Position numbers and translations under genes: made by a program. From contig UQUU01000009.1 in NCBI GenBank assembly GCA_900544275.1, positions 1 through 59,291 of the forward strand: a stretch of 59,291 nt of DNA. Direction: 5' to 3'. This DNA is from an uncultured Succiniclasticum sp. (GTDB taxonomy: Bacteria; Bacillota; Negativicutes; Acidaminococcales; Acidaminococcaceae). Positions 52,267 through 59,291 of the stretch are shown here, in pieces. A model generated the notes under the pieces. It made no database searches and was not told the DNA's origin. It was given only the letters and a program-made list of their open reading frames with translations. The stretch's first letter is position 1; the number at the start of each line of letters is the position of its first letter.

Positions 52267-53223
52267 ATGAAGAATCTGGAAAAAAAGATTAAAAAAATAT
52301 CCGAGGATATTTTAAAAGATTACGGACAGGAACGGGCCATCGACAAGATGAATGCCTTTTCCAGCCCGGATATGGATACCGTGGTGGATATTTTAAATAA
52401 ATTGCAGAAAATCATGTTTCTGGGTTATTTCCGCAATAAAAATTATCATTTTTATACGGCGGAGAATAACCTTCAGACTTTAGTGGAGGACGTTTTATTT
52501 AACCTGACAAAACAGATTTCCATGTTTTTACGCTATCTGCCTGAATATAAAGATGCGGACTATCGTACCTGTATGGATAAAGCGCAGGAAATCGCCCTGG
52601 AGTTTATGTCCCGTATCCCCAAGATTCGAGATTTAATCGATACCACCTTGCAGGCGGAGTTTGAAGGCGATCCGGCCGCATTCAACAAAGACGAGATCAT
52701 CTTTTCCTATCCGGGAATGTACGCGATCATGGTCTATCGTTTAGCGCATGAATTCTACAAACTGAACGTGCCTTTACTGCCCCGCATCATGACCGAATAT
52801 GCCCATGGAAAAACGGGGATCGATATTCACCCCGGCGCCACCATCGGCCGATATTTCTTCATCGACCACGGCACCGGCATTGTAATCGGCGAAACCACCA
52901 TCATCGGGGAAAATGTAAAAATCTATCAGGGTGTCACCATCGGCGCTCTTTCTACCCGGGGAGGCCAGAAACTGCGCAGTATCAAACGGCACCCCACGAT
53001 TGAGGATAATGTGACCATTTATTCCGGCGCTTCCATTCTGGGCGGCGATACGGTCATCGGTCACGACTCAGTGATCGGCGGCAACACGTTTATCACCATG
53101 TCCGTCCCGCCCTGTTCCAATGTAAGTATAAAAAGCCAGGAATTGCATATCAGTAAACAGGGAAAACCCGACTCCAAGCCTAAAGAAATGGAGCAGTCGC
53201 CGGAAATGAAATGTACGTTTTAG
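52267..53223 (+). CDS. serine O-acetyltransferase
   Basis: A 318-residue protein with a long helical N-terminal domain (residues 1-180) and a left-handed beta-helix C-terminal domain with the CysE/EpsC signatures DIHPGATIGRYFFIDHGTG and GVTIGALS; the catalytic His and Asp are in the HPGA and DHGTG segments. It makes O-acetylserine for cysteine synthesis; the long form matches the EpsC/SatA type. The ATG at 52267 has AGGAGG upstream; the frame extends further back to 52171 only through the leader. No cysteine synthase gene is adjacent. Confidence 0.93.
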   Translation: MKNLEKKIKKISEDILKDYGQERAIDKMNAFSSPDMDTVVDILNKLQKIMFLGYFRNKNYHFYTAENNLQTLVEDVLFNLTKQISMFLRYLPEYKDADYRTCMDKAQEIALEFMSRIPKIRDLIDTTLQAEFEGDPAAFNKDEIIFSYPGMYAIMVYRLAHEFYKLNVPLLPRIMTEYAHGKTGIDIHPGATIGRYFFIDHGTGIVIGETTIIGENVKIYQGVTIGALSTRGGQKLRSIKRHPTIEDNVTIYSGASILGGDTVIGHDSVIGGNTFITMSVPPCSNVSIKSQELHISKQGKPDSKPKEMEQSPEMKCTF

Positions 53224-53310
53224 TGCACGCTCTATTTGTATGCTCTATGGAAACAAATACACTCACTGAATCAACAAAGAAAAAATCGTTACTTTTTAGG
53301 GGGGAGATTA

Positions 53311-54621
53311 TTGACAAAAGAGGAATTGAAGAAGCAGGTATGTGAGGCGATCGAGGCGGCGTCTAAAGAGATCGAGGGACTGGCCTGCCGCATCGAAGGC
53401 GAACCGGAACTGGGTTATAAAGAGAACAGAACCGCAGCTAAAGTAGCCGCTTATCTGCAGCAGTTGGGACTTACCCCGCAGACAGGTCTGGCCCTGACCG
53501 GCGTGAAAGCCTGCGTCAAAGGCAAAAATAAAGGTCCCTCCGTAGCAGTACTGGCGGAACTGGATGCTATCGGTACCCCGGACAGCCCCAAGGCGGATCC
53601 CCTGACAGGAGCCGCCCATACCTGCGGCCATTTTCTGCAGATGGCGACCATGCTGGCTACCGCCACGGGAATCGTCAAAACCGGCGTGATGCAGCACCTG
53701 ACCGGAAATGCGGTATTCTTTGCCGTTCCTGCGGAAGAATATGTGGAGATCACCTATCGCAACACATTGCGACAAGAGGGCAAAATCCATTATCTCAGCG
53801 GTAAAAGCCAGCTCATCTACGAAGGCCATTTCGATGATGTTGACATGGCCATGATGATGCACTCCCAGGCCAATACCCCGCAGAAAGCCGTAGCGGTAGG
53901 CACATCCAGCAACGGTTTTGTCGGCAAGACCGTGCAGTATGTAGGCAAAACGGCGCATGCCGCCAATGCGCCTCATGAAGGGATCAACGCCCTGAACGCG
54001 GCCTGTCTGGGCATTATGGGAATCAACGCCTTGCGGGAAACCTTCCAGGAAAAAGATATTGTCCGGGTACATCCCATCATCACCAAAGGCGGCGATCTGG
54101 TCAACAATGTGCCCGCCGACGTGCGGATGGAACTATACGTCCGCGCCGCTACGATGGATGCCATCGACCACACGCATAAACGTGTGGACGCCGCTTTAAA
54201 AGCCGGCGGAGATGCCGTGGGAGCGAAAACCATTGTCGAAACGCTGCCCGGTATGCTGCCGTTGCGCTGCTGCGCTGACATGAATGAATTATTTGTGGAC
54301 AACATCAAGACCTGGTCCCCGGAAACAGAGATCATCGATGCCGGTCATTTCAGCGCTTCTACCGATATGGGCGACGTTTCCCATATTATGCCGGCCATCC
54401 ACCCTTTTGTCGGCGGTACCGATGGTTCGCTTCATACCAAAGACTTTACCGTAACTGATTTTCATGCAGCTGTGATCACCCCGGCCAAAGCCTTCGCCTG
54501 CATGATCATCGACTTATTATACGGTGAAGCTGATTGCGCTAAAAAAATTTTGGCCGCCAATAAACCGTTGCTGACGAAAGAAGAATACATTGCCAAGCTG
54601 GATTCTTATTTCGACGCATAA
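53311..54621 (+). CDS. M20 family amidohydrolase
   Basis: A 436-residue metallo-hydrolase of the M20D (AbgA/B, PmhB-like) group. Ligand segments are HTCGHF, VPAEEYVE and C-terminal DGSLHTKDF. The usual CGHDGH or CGHNxH motif is changed to CGHFLQM. A lid/dimerisation domain with GKTAHAANAPHEGINALN lies in the middle. Likely substrates are N-acyl or N-aminobenzoyl amino acids or dipeptides. The start is a TTG at 53311 with GGGGGGAG upstream. It leads an operon with a DUF3100 protein and a small membrane protein. Confidence 0.9.
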   Translation: MTKEELKKQVCEAIEAASKEIEGLACRIEGEPELGYKENRTAAKVAAYLQQLGLTPQTGLALTGVKACVKGKNKGPSVAVLAELDAIGTPDSPKADPLTGAAHTCGHFLQMATMLATATGIVKTGVMQHLTGNAVFFAVPAEEYVEITYRNTLRQEGKIHYLSGKSQLIYEGHFDDVDMAMMMHSQANTPQKAVAVGTSSNGFVGKTVQYVGKTAHAANAPHEGINALNAACLGIMGINALRETFQEKDIVRVHPIITKGGDLVNNVPADVRMELYVRAATMDAIDHTHKRVDAALKAGGDAVGAKTIVETLPGMLPLRCCADMNELFVDNIKTWSPETEIIDAGHFSASTDMGDVSHIMPAIHPFVGGTDGSLHTKDFTVTDFHAAVITPAKAFACMIIDLLYGEADCAKKILAANKPLLTKEEYIAKLDSYFDA

Positions 54622-54652
54622 GAAAACAAAAAATAAAAGGAAGTGGCTAAGT

Positions 54653-55477
54653 ATGAAAGATTTCCGTCTTCATCTGACCGTACTGATTCTGGTTATTGTC
54701 GCAGAAAAGATTGGCAACATCACCATCGCCGTGGGCGTTGGAAAAATCGTGCTGCTGCCCATGATGTATGCTCTGATCATGGGCGTACTGACGGCGCCGC
54801 GCTTCACCAAAATCTCTACCGACAAAGAAGTGAAAACAGCGAGTTCTCTGTTAGGCGTCACCCTGGTTTTGTTGATGGCCAAATATGGCTGTCTGGTAGG
54901 GCCCAGCCTGCCGAAAATTTTAGCGGCATCCCCTGCGCTGATTTTGCAGGAATTTGGTAACCTGGGAACTATTCTTATCGGCGTACCTCTGGCCGTCATG
55001 GTCGGTCTGAAACGCGAGTCCATCGGCGCGGCCCACTCGATCGCCCGTGAACCGAACGTAGCGTTGATTGGCGAACGCTTTGGTCTGGACGGAGCAGAAG
55101 GACGCGGCGTTATGGGCGTATACATCTGCGGTACCGTTATCGGCACCATCTTCTTCGGTCTGATGGCCAGTATTGCTGCCGCTTACCTGCCTTTCCATCC
55201 CTATGCCTTAGCTATGGCGGCCGGCGTTGGTTCCGCCAGCATGATGACCGCCGCGGTAGGTTCGTTAAGCGCCATGTATCCCCAGATGGCGGATCAGTTG
55301 GCAGCCTTTGGCGCCGCTTCCAATATGCTTTCCGGCCTGGACGGTCTGTACATGAGTATTTGGATGGGCCTGCCGATGGCAGAATGGCTGTACAGGAAAT
55401 GCTATCGTGTAAAGTATGGCACAAACCCCGAACCGGGCGTAGTGAAAGAACTTAACGAAGGGGAGGACGTAAAATGA
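54653..55477 (+). CDS. DUF3100 family membrane protein
   Basis: A 274-residue membrane protein with about eight helices, matching DUF3100 in size and in the GNITIAVGVGKIVLLPMMYA start and GVGSASMMTAAVGSLSAMYP glycine-rich segment. Function unknown; the position between an M20 hydrolase and a second small membrane protein suggests a permease for the hydrolase substrate. The ATG at 54653 has AAGGAAG upstream and overlaps nothing; the stop overlaps the next start as ATGA. Confidence 0.85.
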   Translation: MKDFRLHLTVLILVIVAEKIGNITIAVGVGKIVLLPMMYALIMGVLTAPRFTKISTDKEVKTASSLLGVTLVLLMAKYGCLVGPSLPKILAASPALILQEFGNLGTILIGVPLAVMVGLKRESIGAAHSIAREPNVALIGERFGLDGAEGRGVMGVYICGTVIGTIFFGLMASIAAAYLPFHPYALAMAAGVGSASMMTAAVGSLSAMYPQMADQLAAFGAASNMLSGLDGLYMSIWMGLPMAEWLYRKCYRVKYGTNPEPGVVKELNEGEDVK

Positions 55478-55920
55478 AATTAGGAGAAACCTTAAAGATT
55501 TTATTTATTTGCGGCTTACTTTCTCTGGTAGCAAATGTTGTCGGAACCAAATATAATTTTGTGGAAGCCATTCCCGGTATGTTGCTTTTAATTGCGCTGG
55601 CCTTTATCGGCATCTGGCTTGGCAAAGTATTACCCGGCGGTATTCCCGGCGTAGCGTACGTAGTAACCCTCGGCTGTATCCTGACCTACCCCTCCCTGCC
55701 CACAGCAGCCTTTATCAGCAGTGCCGTAGGTAAAGTCGGCTTTTTGCAATTATGTACGCCGATTTTGGCTTATGCCGGTGTCGCTATCTGTAAAGACCTG
55801 GACGTATTTGCCGAAAGCAGCTGGCGCATTGTGATCGTCAGCTGTGTGGTATTCATCGGCACGTATATCGGTTCGGCTGTCATTGCGCAGCTTATTTTAA
55901 AAGCGATCGGCCAGATTTAA
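55474..55920 (+). CDS. small membrane protein partner of the DUF3100 protein
   Basis: A 148-residue protein with about four helices and Gly/Pro-rich GKVLPGGIPGVAYVVTLGC. I do not recognise the family. It overlaps the DUF3100 gene by four bases (ATGA), so the two are translationally coupled and may form a two-subunit transporter. Confidence 0.8.
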   Translation: MKLGETLKILFICGLLSLVANVVGTKYNFVEAIPGMLLLIALAFIGIWLGKVLPGGIPGVAYVVTLGCILTYPSLPTAAFISSAVGKVGFLQLCTPILAYAGVAICKDLDVFAESSWRIVIVSCVVFIGTYIGSAVIAQLILKAIGQI

Positions 55921-55956
55921 AAATACTTTATTCGTTAAGTAAAAGTATAAGCAACT

Positions 55957-55988
55957 ATGCCTGCTTTTCTCTTAAGAGAAGAAGGCAT
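55957..55988 (+). terminator. hairpin after the M20/DUF3100 operon
   Basis: An imperfect long hairpin centred on TTCTCTTAAGAGAA with ATGCCT/AGGCAT at its base, about 35 bases after the stop. There is no T run directly after it. A second small hairpin ATAGG/CCTAT (56034-56046) is followed by TTTTT and may be the actual terminator. Confidence 0.5.
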
Positions 55989-56050
55989 GCCCTGTAAAAT
56001 AATAAAAACAGGTCTTCTATGCAAAATAAAATCATAGGAGGCCTATTTTT

Positions 56051-56086
56051 ATGACAAAAAGAGGGGTCACTGATCTCCAAAGTTAG
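56051..56086 (+). pseudogene. 11-codon remnant frame at the junction with the restriction-modification gene
   Basis: ATG at 56051 is preceded by AGGAGG at 56036-56041, yet the frame (MTKRGVTDLQS) stops after 11 codons, seven bases before the convergent restriction-modification gene ends. It looks like the 5' end of a gene cut off by insertion of the AT-rich segment. It could also be chance within a terminator. Confidence 0.3.
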
Positions 56087-56092
56087 AATCAA

Positions 56093-57745
56093 TTAATTTG
56101 TACCCCGGTCATTTTTTATGACCTCAAAGTCTTCAAAAATCTTTTGAATTTCTAACTTGTACTCTTCTATTTTCATACGGGTTGTTTCATATTTTTCCTC
56201 CAACTTTCCGCATTCAGAAATAACTTTTTTCAAAACTGTGCTTGAAACTTCTGGAACATTAAATTTTTTTAAATCTCTAGAATACACATGTGGTTGCGCA
56301 GACCCTTTAGCTAATTTAAATATCTCATCCTGAAATAATTTCAAATAGTAATAAATATATTTAGTAACGTCTGTGTCATTTGCTCGAATAGTAGTACAAT
56401 CAGATGCAAATATTTTTTCACTCCAATAATTTACATAACCAGCATTAGCTCCTGAAGCACTTATAGTTATTACATTTTCATTTCTATTGTATTCATTATG
56501 AAAATAAGCATAATCAATCCCTCCCGCAACCACTTTAAACTTACCTTTTTCTGCTGCCTCTTTTGTTATCGCCGTTCCTTTTTGGATTGTCAAAGATTTG
56601 TTATATACATCTTCTAAATTCTTTATAGGATAAGCAGAAATGGGCACAAATCTTGTTATTCTATTTAATTGAATAGCTCTATCGAATTTTTCTCTTTCAA
56701 AATCAAACATATTCTTCGTTTGGAGAATATCTGCATATTTTTCTAATTGCTCTTCAATTTCTATTAAATTTTCATTTAAAAAACATCTAATAAGTGGAGC
56801 AATATGATTTTTGCTCTCCCTATTGTTGGGATCATATAATTTACCACCCATATTTTTAATTTGTATTCCCTCACTGCCTTTGCGATTAGACCATTGATAC
56901 CCTAAAAATTCATATTGTTCTGTAGCAGTAGAAGGTACTTTTATGACTAATGTTTCTTGTTCCCTTACAAGAGCAAAGTAAAATAACTTTTCTCTTTCAA
57001 TGTTTTTAGCATAATCGTAAAACATTGAATTAATTCTTGATTTCTGTTCTTCCTTAGTTAGCTTTTTGAATACGTTGCGAGATATCATATTTCTTAATGT
57101 AGTAGAATTATTAAACTCATCTACATACATTTTAAAATATTCATCTTTTAACAACTTTTCATAATCAAGAGCTTCTTTTATAAACATACTATAAATATCT
57201 TTATCCACTCTGATATGACTTAAAAAATCTCCAATTACCTCATTATCCATCCACTCCGAAGATTTTTCATTGTTAAATATTGCTTGAATAGAATCATCTA
57301 CAATTTTATAATGCTTGGGTGGTTCATTATATTTTTGTAAAAATAAAACAACCGTGTTTGTTCCTGTAGCCCCAAAAGTTTTATTTGAAAACTGAGAGAT
57401 CGCTTTTATCTTAAAGTTTTTTAGAATTACGTCTCTCGCTCCCATATAGCTATTTGATGTGTTACTTAAAATACTTGAAGGTAATATTACTGCGGCAATA
57501 GCATTAGGTTTTAATAATTGTGTAATTCTTTCCACAAATAAAACCTCTATTTCACCACTCTCATTGGAAATAAAGTCTGTTAATTCAAACTCATTTTCTT
57601 CCAATTTTAAGTGTGATTTAAAGGCTCTTACAGAATATGGAGGGTTAGCAACTAGAATATCAAAACTGTTATTATCAATCCCTTTCGAGGTATGATTGTC
57701 AAGCCCATCGCCAAATATTATATTTCCATTTCCTGCCCCATTCAT
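56093..57745 (-). CDS. C-terminal part: N6-adenine methylase plus specificity domain
   Basis: A 550-residue open frame from an internal ATG. Motif IV NPPY is at residues 34-37 (VANPPYSV), followed by the methylase core. The last 200 residues, starting near FVPISAYPIKNLEDV, are a type I S-subunit-like target-recognition domain with a coiled-coil end (KLEEKYETTRMKIEEYKLEI). It lacks SAM motif I, which lies upstream of the TGA, so alone it should not methylate. No ribosome site precedes the internal ATG. Confidence 0.7.
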   Translation of the reverse strand: MNGAGNGNIIFGDGLDNHTSKGIDNNSFDILVANPPYSVRAFKSHLKLEENEFELTDFISNESGEIEVLFVERITQLLKPNAIAAVILPSSILSNTSNSYMGARDVILKNFKIKAISQFSNKTFGATGTNTVVLFLQKYNEPPKHYKIVDDSIQAIFNNEKSSEWMDNEVIGDFLSHIRVDKDIYSMFIKEALDYEKLLKDEYFKMYVDEFNNSTTLRNMISRNVFKKLTKEEQKSRINSMFYDYAKNIEREKLFYFALVREQETLVIKVPSTATEQYEFLGYQWSNRKGSEGIQIKNMGGKLYDPNNRESKNHIAPLIRCFLNENLIEIEEQLEKYADILQTKNMFDFEREKFDRAIQLNRITRFVPISAYPIKNLEDVYNKSLTIQKGTAITKEAAEKGKFKVVAGGIDYAYFHNEYNRNENVITISASGANAGYVNYWSEKIFASDCTTIRANDTDVTKYIYYYLKLFQDEIFKLAKGSAQPHVYSRDLKKFNVPEVSSTVLKKVISECGKLEEKYETTRMKIEEYKLEIQKIFEDFEVIKNDRGTN

Positions 57746-57886
57746 AAAAAGAGAGATTTTTGAAACTCTAGCAAGTCTGTAATCTTTTTCTATTCCATAT
57801 ATGTGTTCGCTTATCCAATTGTTATTAACAGCACCTTTAACTTGGTTAATTAAGTCAATTCCCTCTGTTAAAAAATGACCACTACC

Positions 57887-59275
57887 TCAAGAATAATCTA
57901 TCACTTTGGGATATCCATCAGGTTTCGATAAGCTTTTTAAATTTTCTATCGGTAGACTTTCCCAAATAAATCGAGTAATTGGTATAGGAGTAAAAAATTG
58001 TCCCTCATTTTGTTTAAAACCTTGATTTAACAACTGCTCAAATAAATCTCCTAAAAATTGATGTTTGGAAGCGTAAACTATTCTGTAATGTTCAAACAAT
58101 TTAACAATTTCTACTAAAATTTTCCCATTTTGTTGAAAAAGCTCCTCATTGTGGACATCTTTGAAAGCAAAATCACTATTGGAATAGAATTTTAATTTTC
58201 TAAATGTCTCTTTTAAATCTTCTATTGCATTTTTCCTATTTTGTCCTTTGTATGTTGCGAAAAGATTATATGGATACTCAGAAGATACATAAAAGATTTC
58301 TTCTTTCATAAACTTGTCCATACCCTCTTTATAAAGTCTCTGCAATCTGTCCAATAATGTCTCGTAGGTATCTATTCCAAATTTATATTGAAACTCTACT
58401 ATGTCATCTTCATCTTTGGTTATTTCATCTACAAGTTTGCAAATGAATAAAGCGGTCAATTTATTAAAAGCATTTTCTTTATCCGACACATTATTATGTC
58501 GTAAAATTTCTTCAAATTTATTTACGATTTTATCTCTTGGATTAAATTCTTTTAAATCTTTTTTCCTTAATGGCTTTTCCCCGATATTATAAGCTATGGT
58601 ATCTTCTAAAAATATTAGATCCCCACACATTTTTTGCTCATAAGTTTCTGTCCATGTTTCAAAAGATTTTTCTTTAGAGTTTGAGTTTTCATAAAGTTTA
58701 AAGTTTTTATCTTTTTTTGATTTTAACAAAACTTCTTCCGTATCAAATACCGGAATTGTCTTTATTTGTTGTTGAACCTTACCATCTTTAAAATCCGAAG
58801 TATATAACATTAGCCATTTTGTAGACTTTTCTTGTTGATAATAACTAAATAATTGCCCTCCATCAGCCTTTAAAGTATTTAGTGCTTTATTAAACTCATT
58901 CCCATATGTCTTGCACTCAATAATAAAAAGCATATCGTTTCCGGTAGCGTTCATTACACAAATATCTGCTCGGCCACTTTTTTGTAAATGCCCTAATGAC
59001 CATCTTTTTTCAATTTCTATATGGGATGGTTTATAACCTTTATCTAAAAGTCTATGGATACATTCTAAGACTACAAAGTTTTCATTATCAGAAAAATTTG
59101 TAGTCTGTCTTTCATTAACTATTAGTCCTTTATCTGTCGGATATATAATTTTTTCGTTGTTAAAGTCCACTATAATTTCGCAATTTGACTCTGTAAAACG
59201 GCAAGTATACTTTCCATTATTCTCCTCATACCCTAAATATATTAATAAATCTTTTAGATTCTCTGTAGTAATCAT
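57887..59275 (-). CDS. N-terminal part: nuclease and helical domain of the restriction-modification enzyme
   Basis: A 462-residue open frame. The nuclease motif is D104 in GRADICV and E120-x-K122 in IIECK, matching PD-(D/E)xK type I restriction N-terminal (HSDR_N-like) domains. A helical region follows (about 240-420), and the N-terminal methylase segment FLGDLFEQLLNQGFKQNEGQFFTP marks the start of the methylase. It ends at DYS, one codon into motif I. If made alone it would carry a nuclease without methylase. Confidence 0.75.
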   Translation of the reverse strand: MITTENLKDLLIYLGYEENNGKYTCRFTESNCEIIVDFNNEKIIYPTDKGLIVNERQTTNFSDNENFVVLECIHRLLDKGYKPSHIEIEKRWSLGHLQKSGRADICVMNATGNDMLFIIECKTYGNEFNKALNTLKADGGQLFSYYQQEKSTKWLMLYTSDFKDGKVQQQIKTIPVFDTEEVLLKSKKDKNFKLYENSNSKEKSFETWTETYEQKMCGDLIFLEDTIAYNIGEKPLRKKDLKEFNPRDKIVNKFEEILRHNNVSDKENAFNKLTALFICKLVDEITKDEDDIVEFQYKFGIDTYETLLDRLQRLYKEGMDKFMKEEIFYVSSEYPYNLFATYKGQNRKNAIEDLKETFRKLKFYSNSDFAFKDVHNEELFQQNGKILVEIVKLFEHYRIVYASKHQFLGDLFEQLLNQGFKQNEGQFFTPIPITRFIWESLPIENLKSLSKPDGYPKVIDYS

Positions 59276-59291
59276 GTATTAATCCTCAACT

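Larger units (their letters stand above)
56093..59275 (-). pseudogene. single-chain restriction-modification enzyme, interrupted by one in-frame TGA
   Basis: Reading through one TGA at 57887-57889 gives a continuous frame of 1060 codons from the ATG at 59275 (GAGG eight bases upstream) to 56093. Order: PD-(D/E)xK nuclease, N6-adenine methylase, target-recognition domain, as in type IIG or fused type I-like enzymes. The 46 sense codons between the TGA and the ATG at 57745 encode conserved methylase sequence (GSGHFL, EKDYRLARVSKISL), so no sequence is lost. The TGA replaces the Cys codon of motif I (DYS-stop-GSGHF). It is a recent nonsense mutation, a sequencing error or, least likely, recoding. 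Composition is far more AT-rich than the rest. Confidence 0.85.

Noticed and set aside
53308..54072. 254-codon minus-strand frame
   Set aside because: Antisense to the M20 hydrolase, whose conserved motifs are in the plus frame.
57860..57890. Selenocysteine reading of the TGA
   Set aside because: The bases after the TGA do not form a convincing bacterial SECIS hairpin, and Sec is not known at methylase motif I; nonsense mutation or sequence error is simpler.

Overview
The window reads as the chromosome of a diderm Firmicute, most probably a strictly anaerobic amino-acid-fermenting member of the Negativicutes (Acidaminococcaceae/Phascolarctobacterium-like; the genus is inference). Firmicute traits are an L27 precursor with the N-terminal extension removed by the adjacent Prp protease, a CIRCE element, strong GGAGG ribosome binding sites, TTG/GTG starts and lipoprotein binding proteins. 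An outer membrane is implied by a full-length TonB-dependent receptor. Anaerobic life is implied by desulfoferrodoxin, a very large acyl-CoA dehydratase activase-like protein, a catabolic-type glutamate dehydrogenase and a HutW-like radical SAM enzyme. Most of the window has moderate GC; the last 3.2 kb are visibly AT-rich and look imported.

Layout. 1-11 kb: partial tRNA-Asn, YhcH-family protein, ABC-F ATPase, a flavodoxin plus HutW-like radical SAM pair (possible anaerobic haem breakdown), desulfoferrodoxin, secreted class 3 lipase, cold-shock protein, and a cyclophilin/membrane protein/gamma carbonic anhydrase/MFS group. 11-16 kb: an operon of TonB receptor, SbmA/BacA-like ABC transporter and methyltransferase, with a consensus promoter overlapped by a palindrome and a structured leader. 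16-20 kb: secreted GH18 protein, two tRNA-Leu genes, and CstA coupled to an unrecognised protein. 20-31 kb: lytic transglycosylase, coaE, mutM, polA, LapA-like protein, aminotransferase, glutamate dehydrogenase, HD-domain protein.

31-36 kb: a complete polyamine ABC importer, potABC followed by two tandem potD lipoprotein genes. 36-47 kb: DUF3298 lipoprotein, MntP, two-subunit ThrE-type exporter, uracil-DNA-glycosylase-fold protein, ROK kinase, and the 1420-residue activase/dehydratase-like protein. 46.5-52 kb: CIRCE-controlled Hsp20 with a pentanucleotide microsatellite in its leader, acyltransferase 3, Ogt, the rplU-prp-rpmA operon with a structured leader, and glyA. 52-56 kb: serine acetyltransferase behind an attenuator-like leader, then an M20 hydrolase/DUF3100/small membrane protein operon. 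56-59.3 kb: a single-chain restriction-modification gene (nuclease-methylase-specificity) interrupted by one in-frame TGA at the conserved Cys position of methylase motif I.

Several intergenic regions carry short tandem duplications, each with its own sequence (42 bp at 21.7 kb, 32 bp at 36.3 kb, 63 bp at 39.5 kb, about 50 bp at 46.4 kb, 5 bp at 46.8 kb). There is no rRNA, CRISPR array or recognisable insertion sequence. The best leads for something undescribed are the TonB/BacA-like/methyltransferase operon with its leader, the M20/DUF3100 module, and the interrupted restriction-modification gene.
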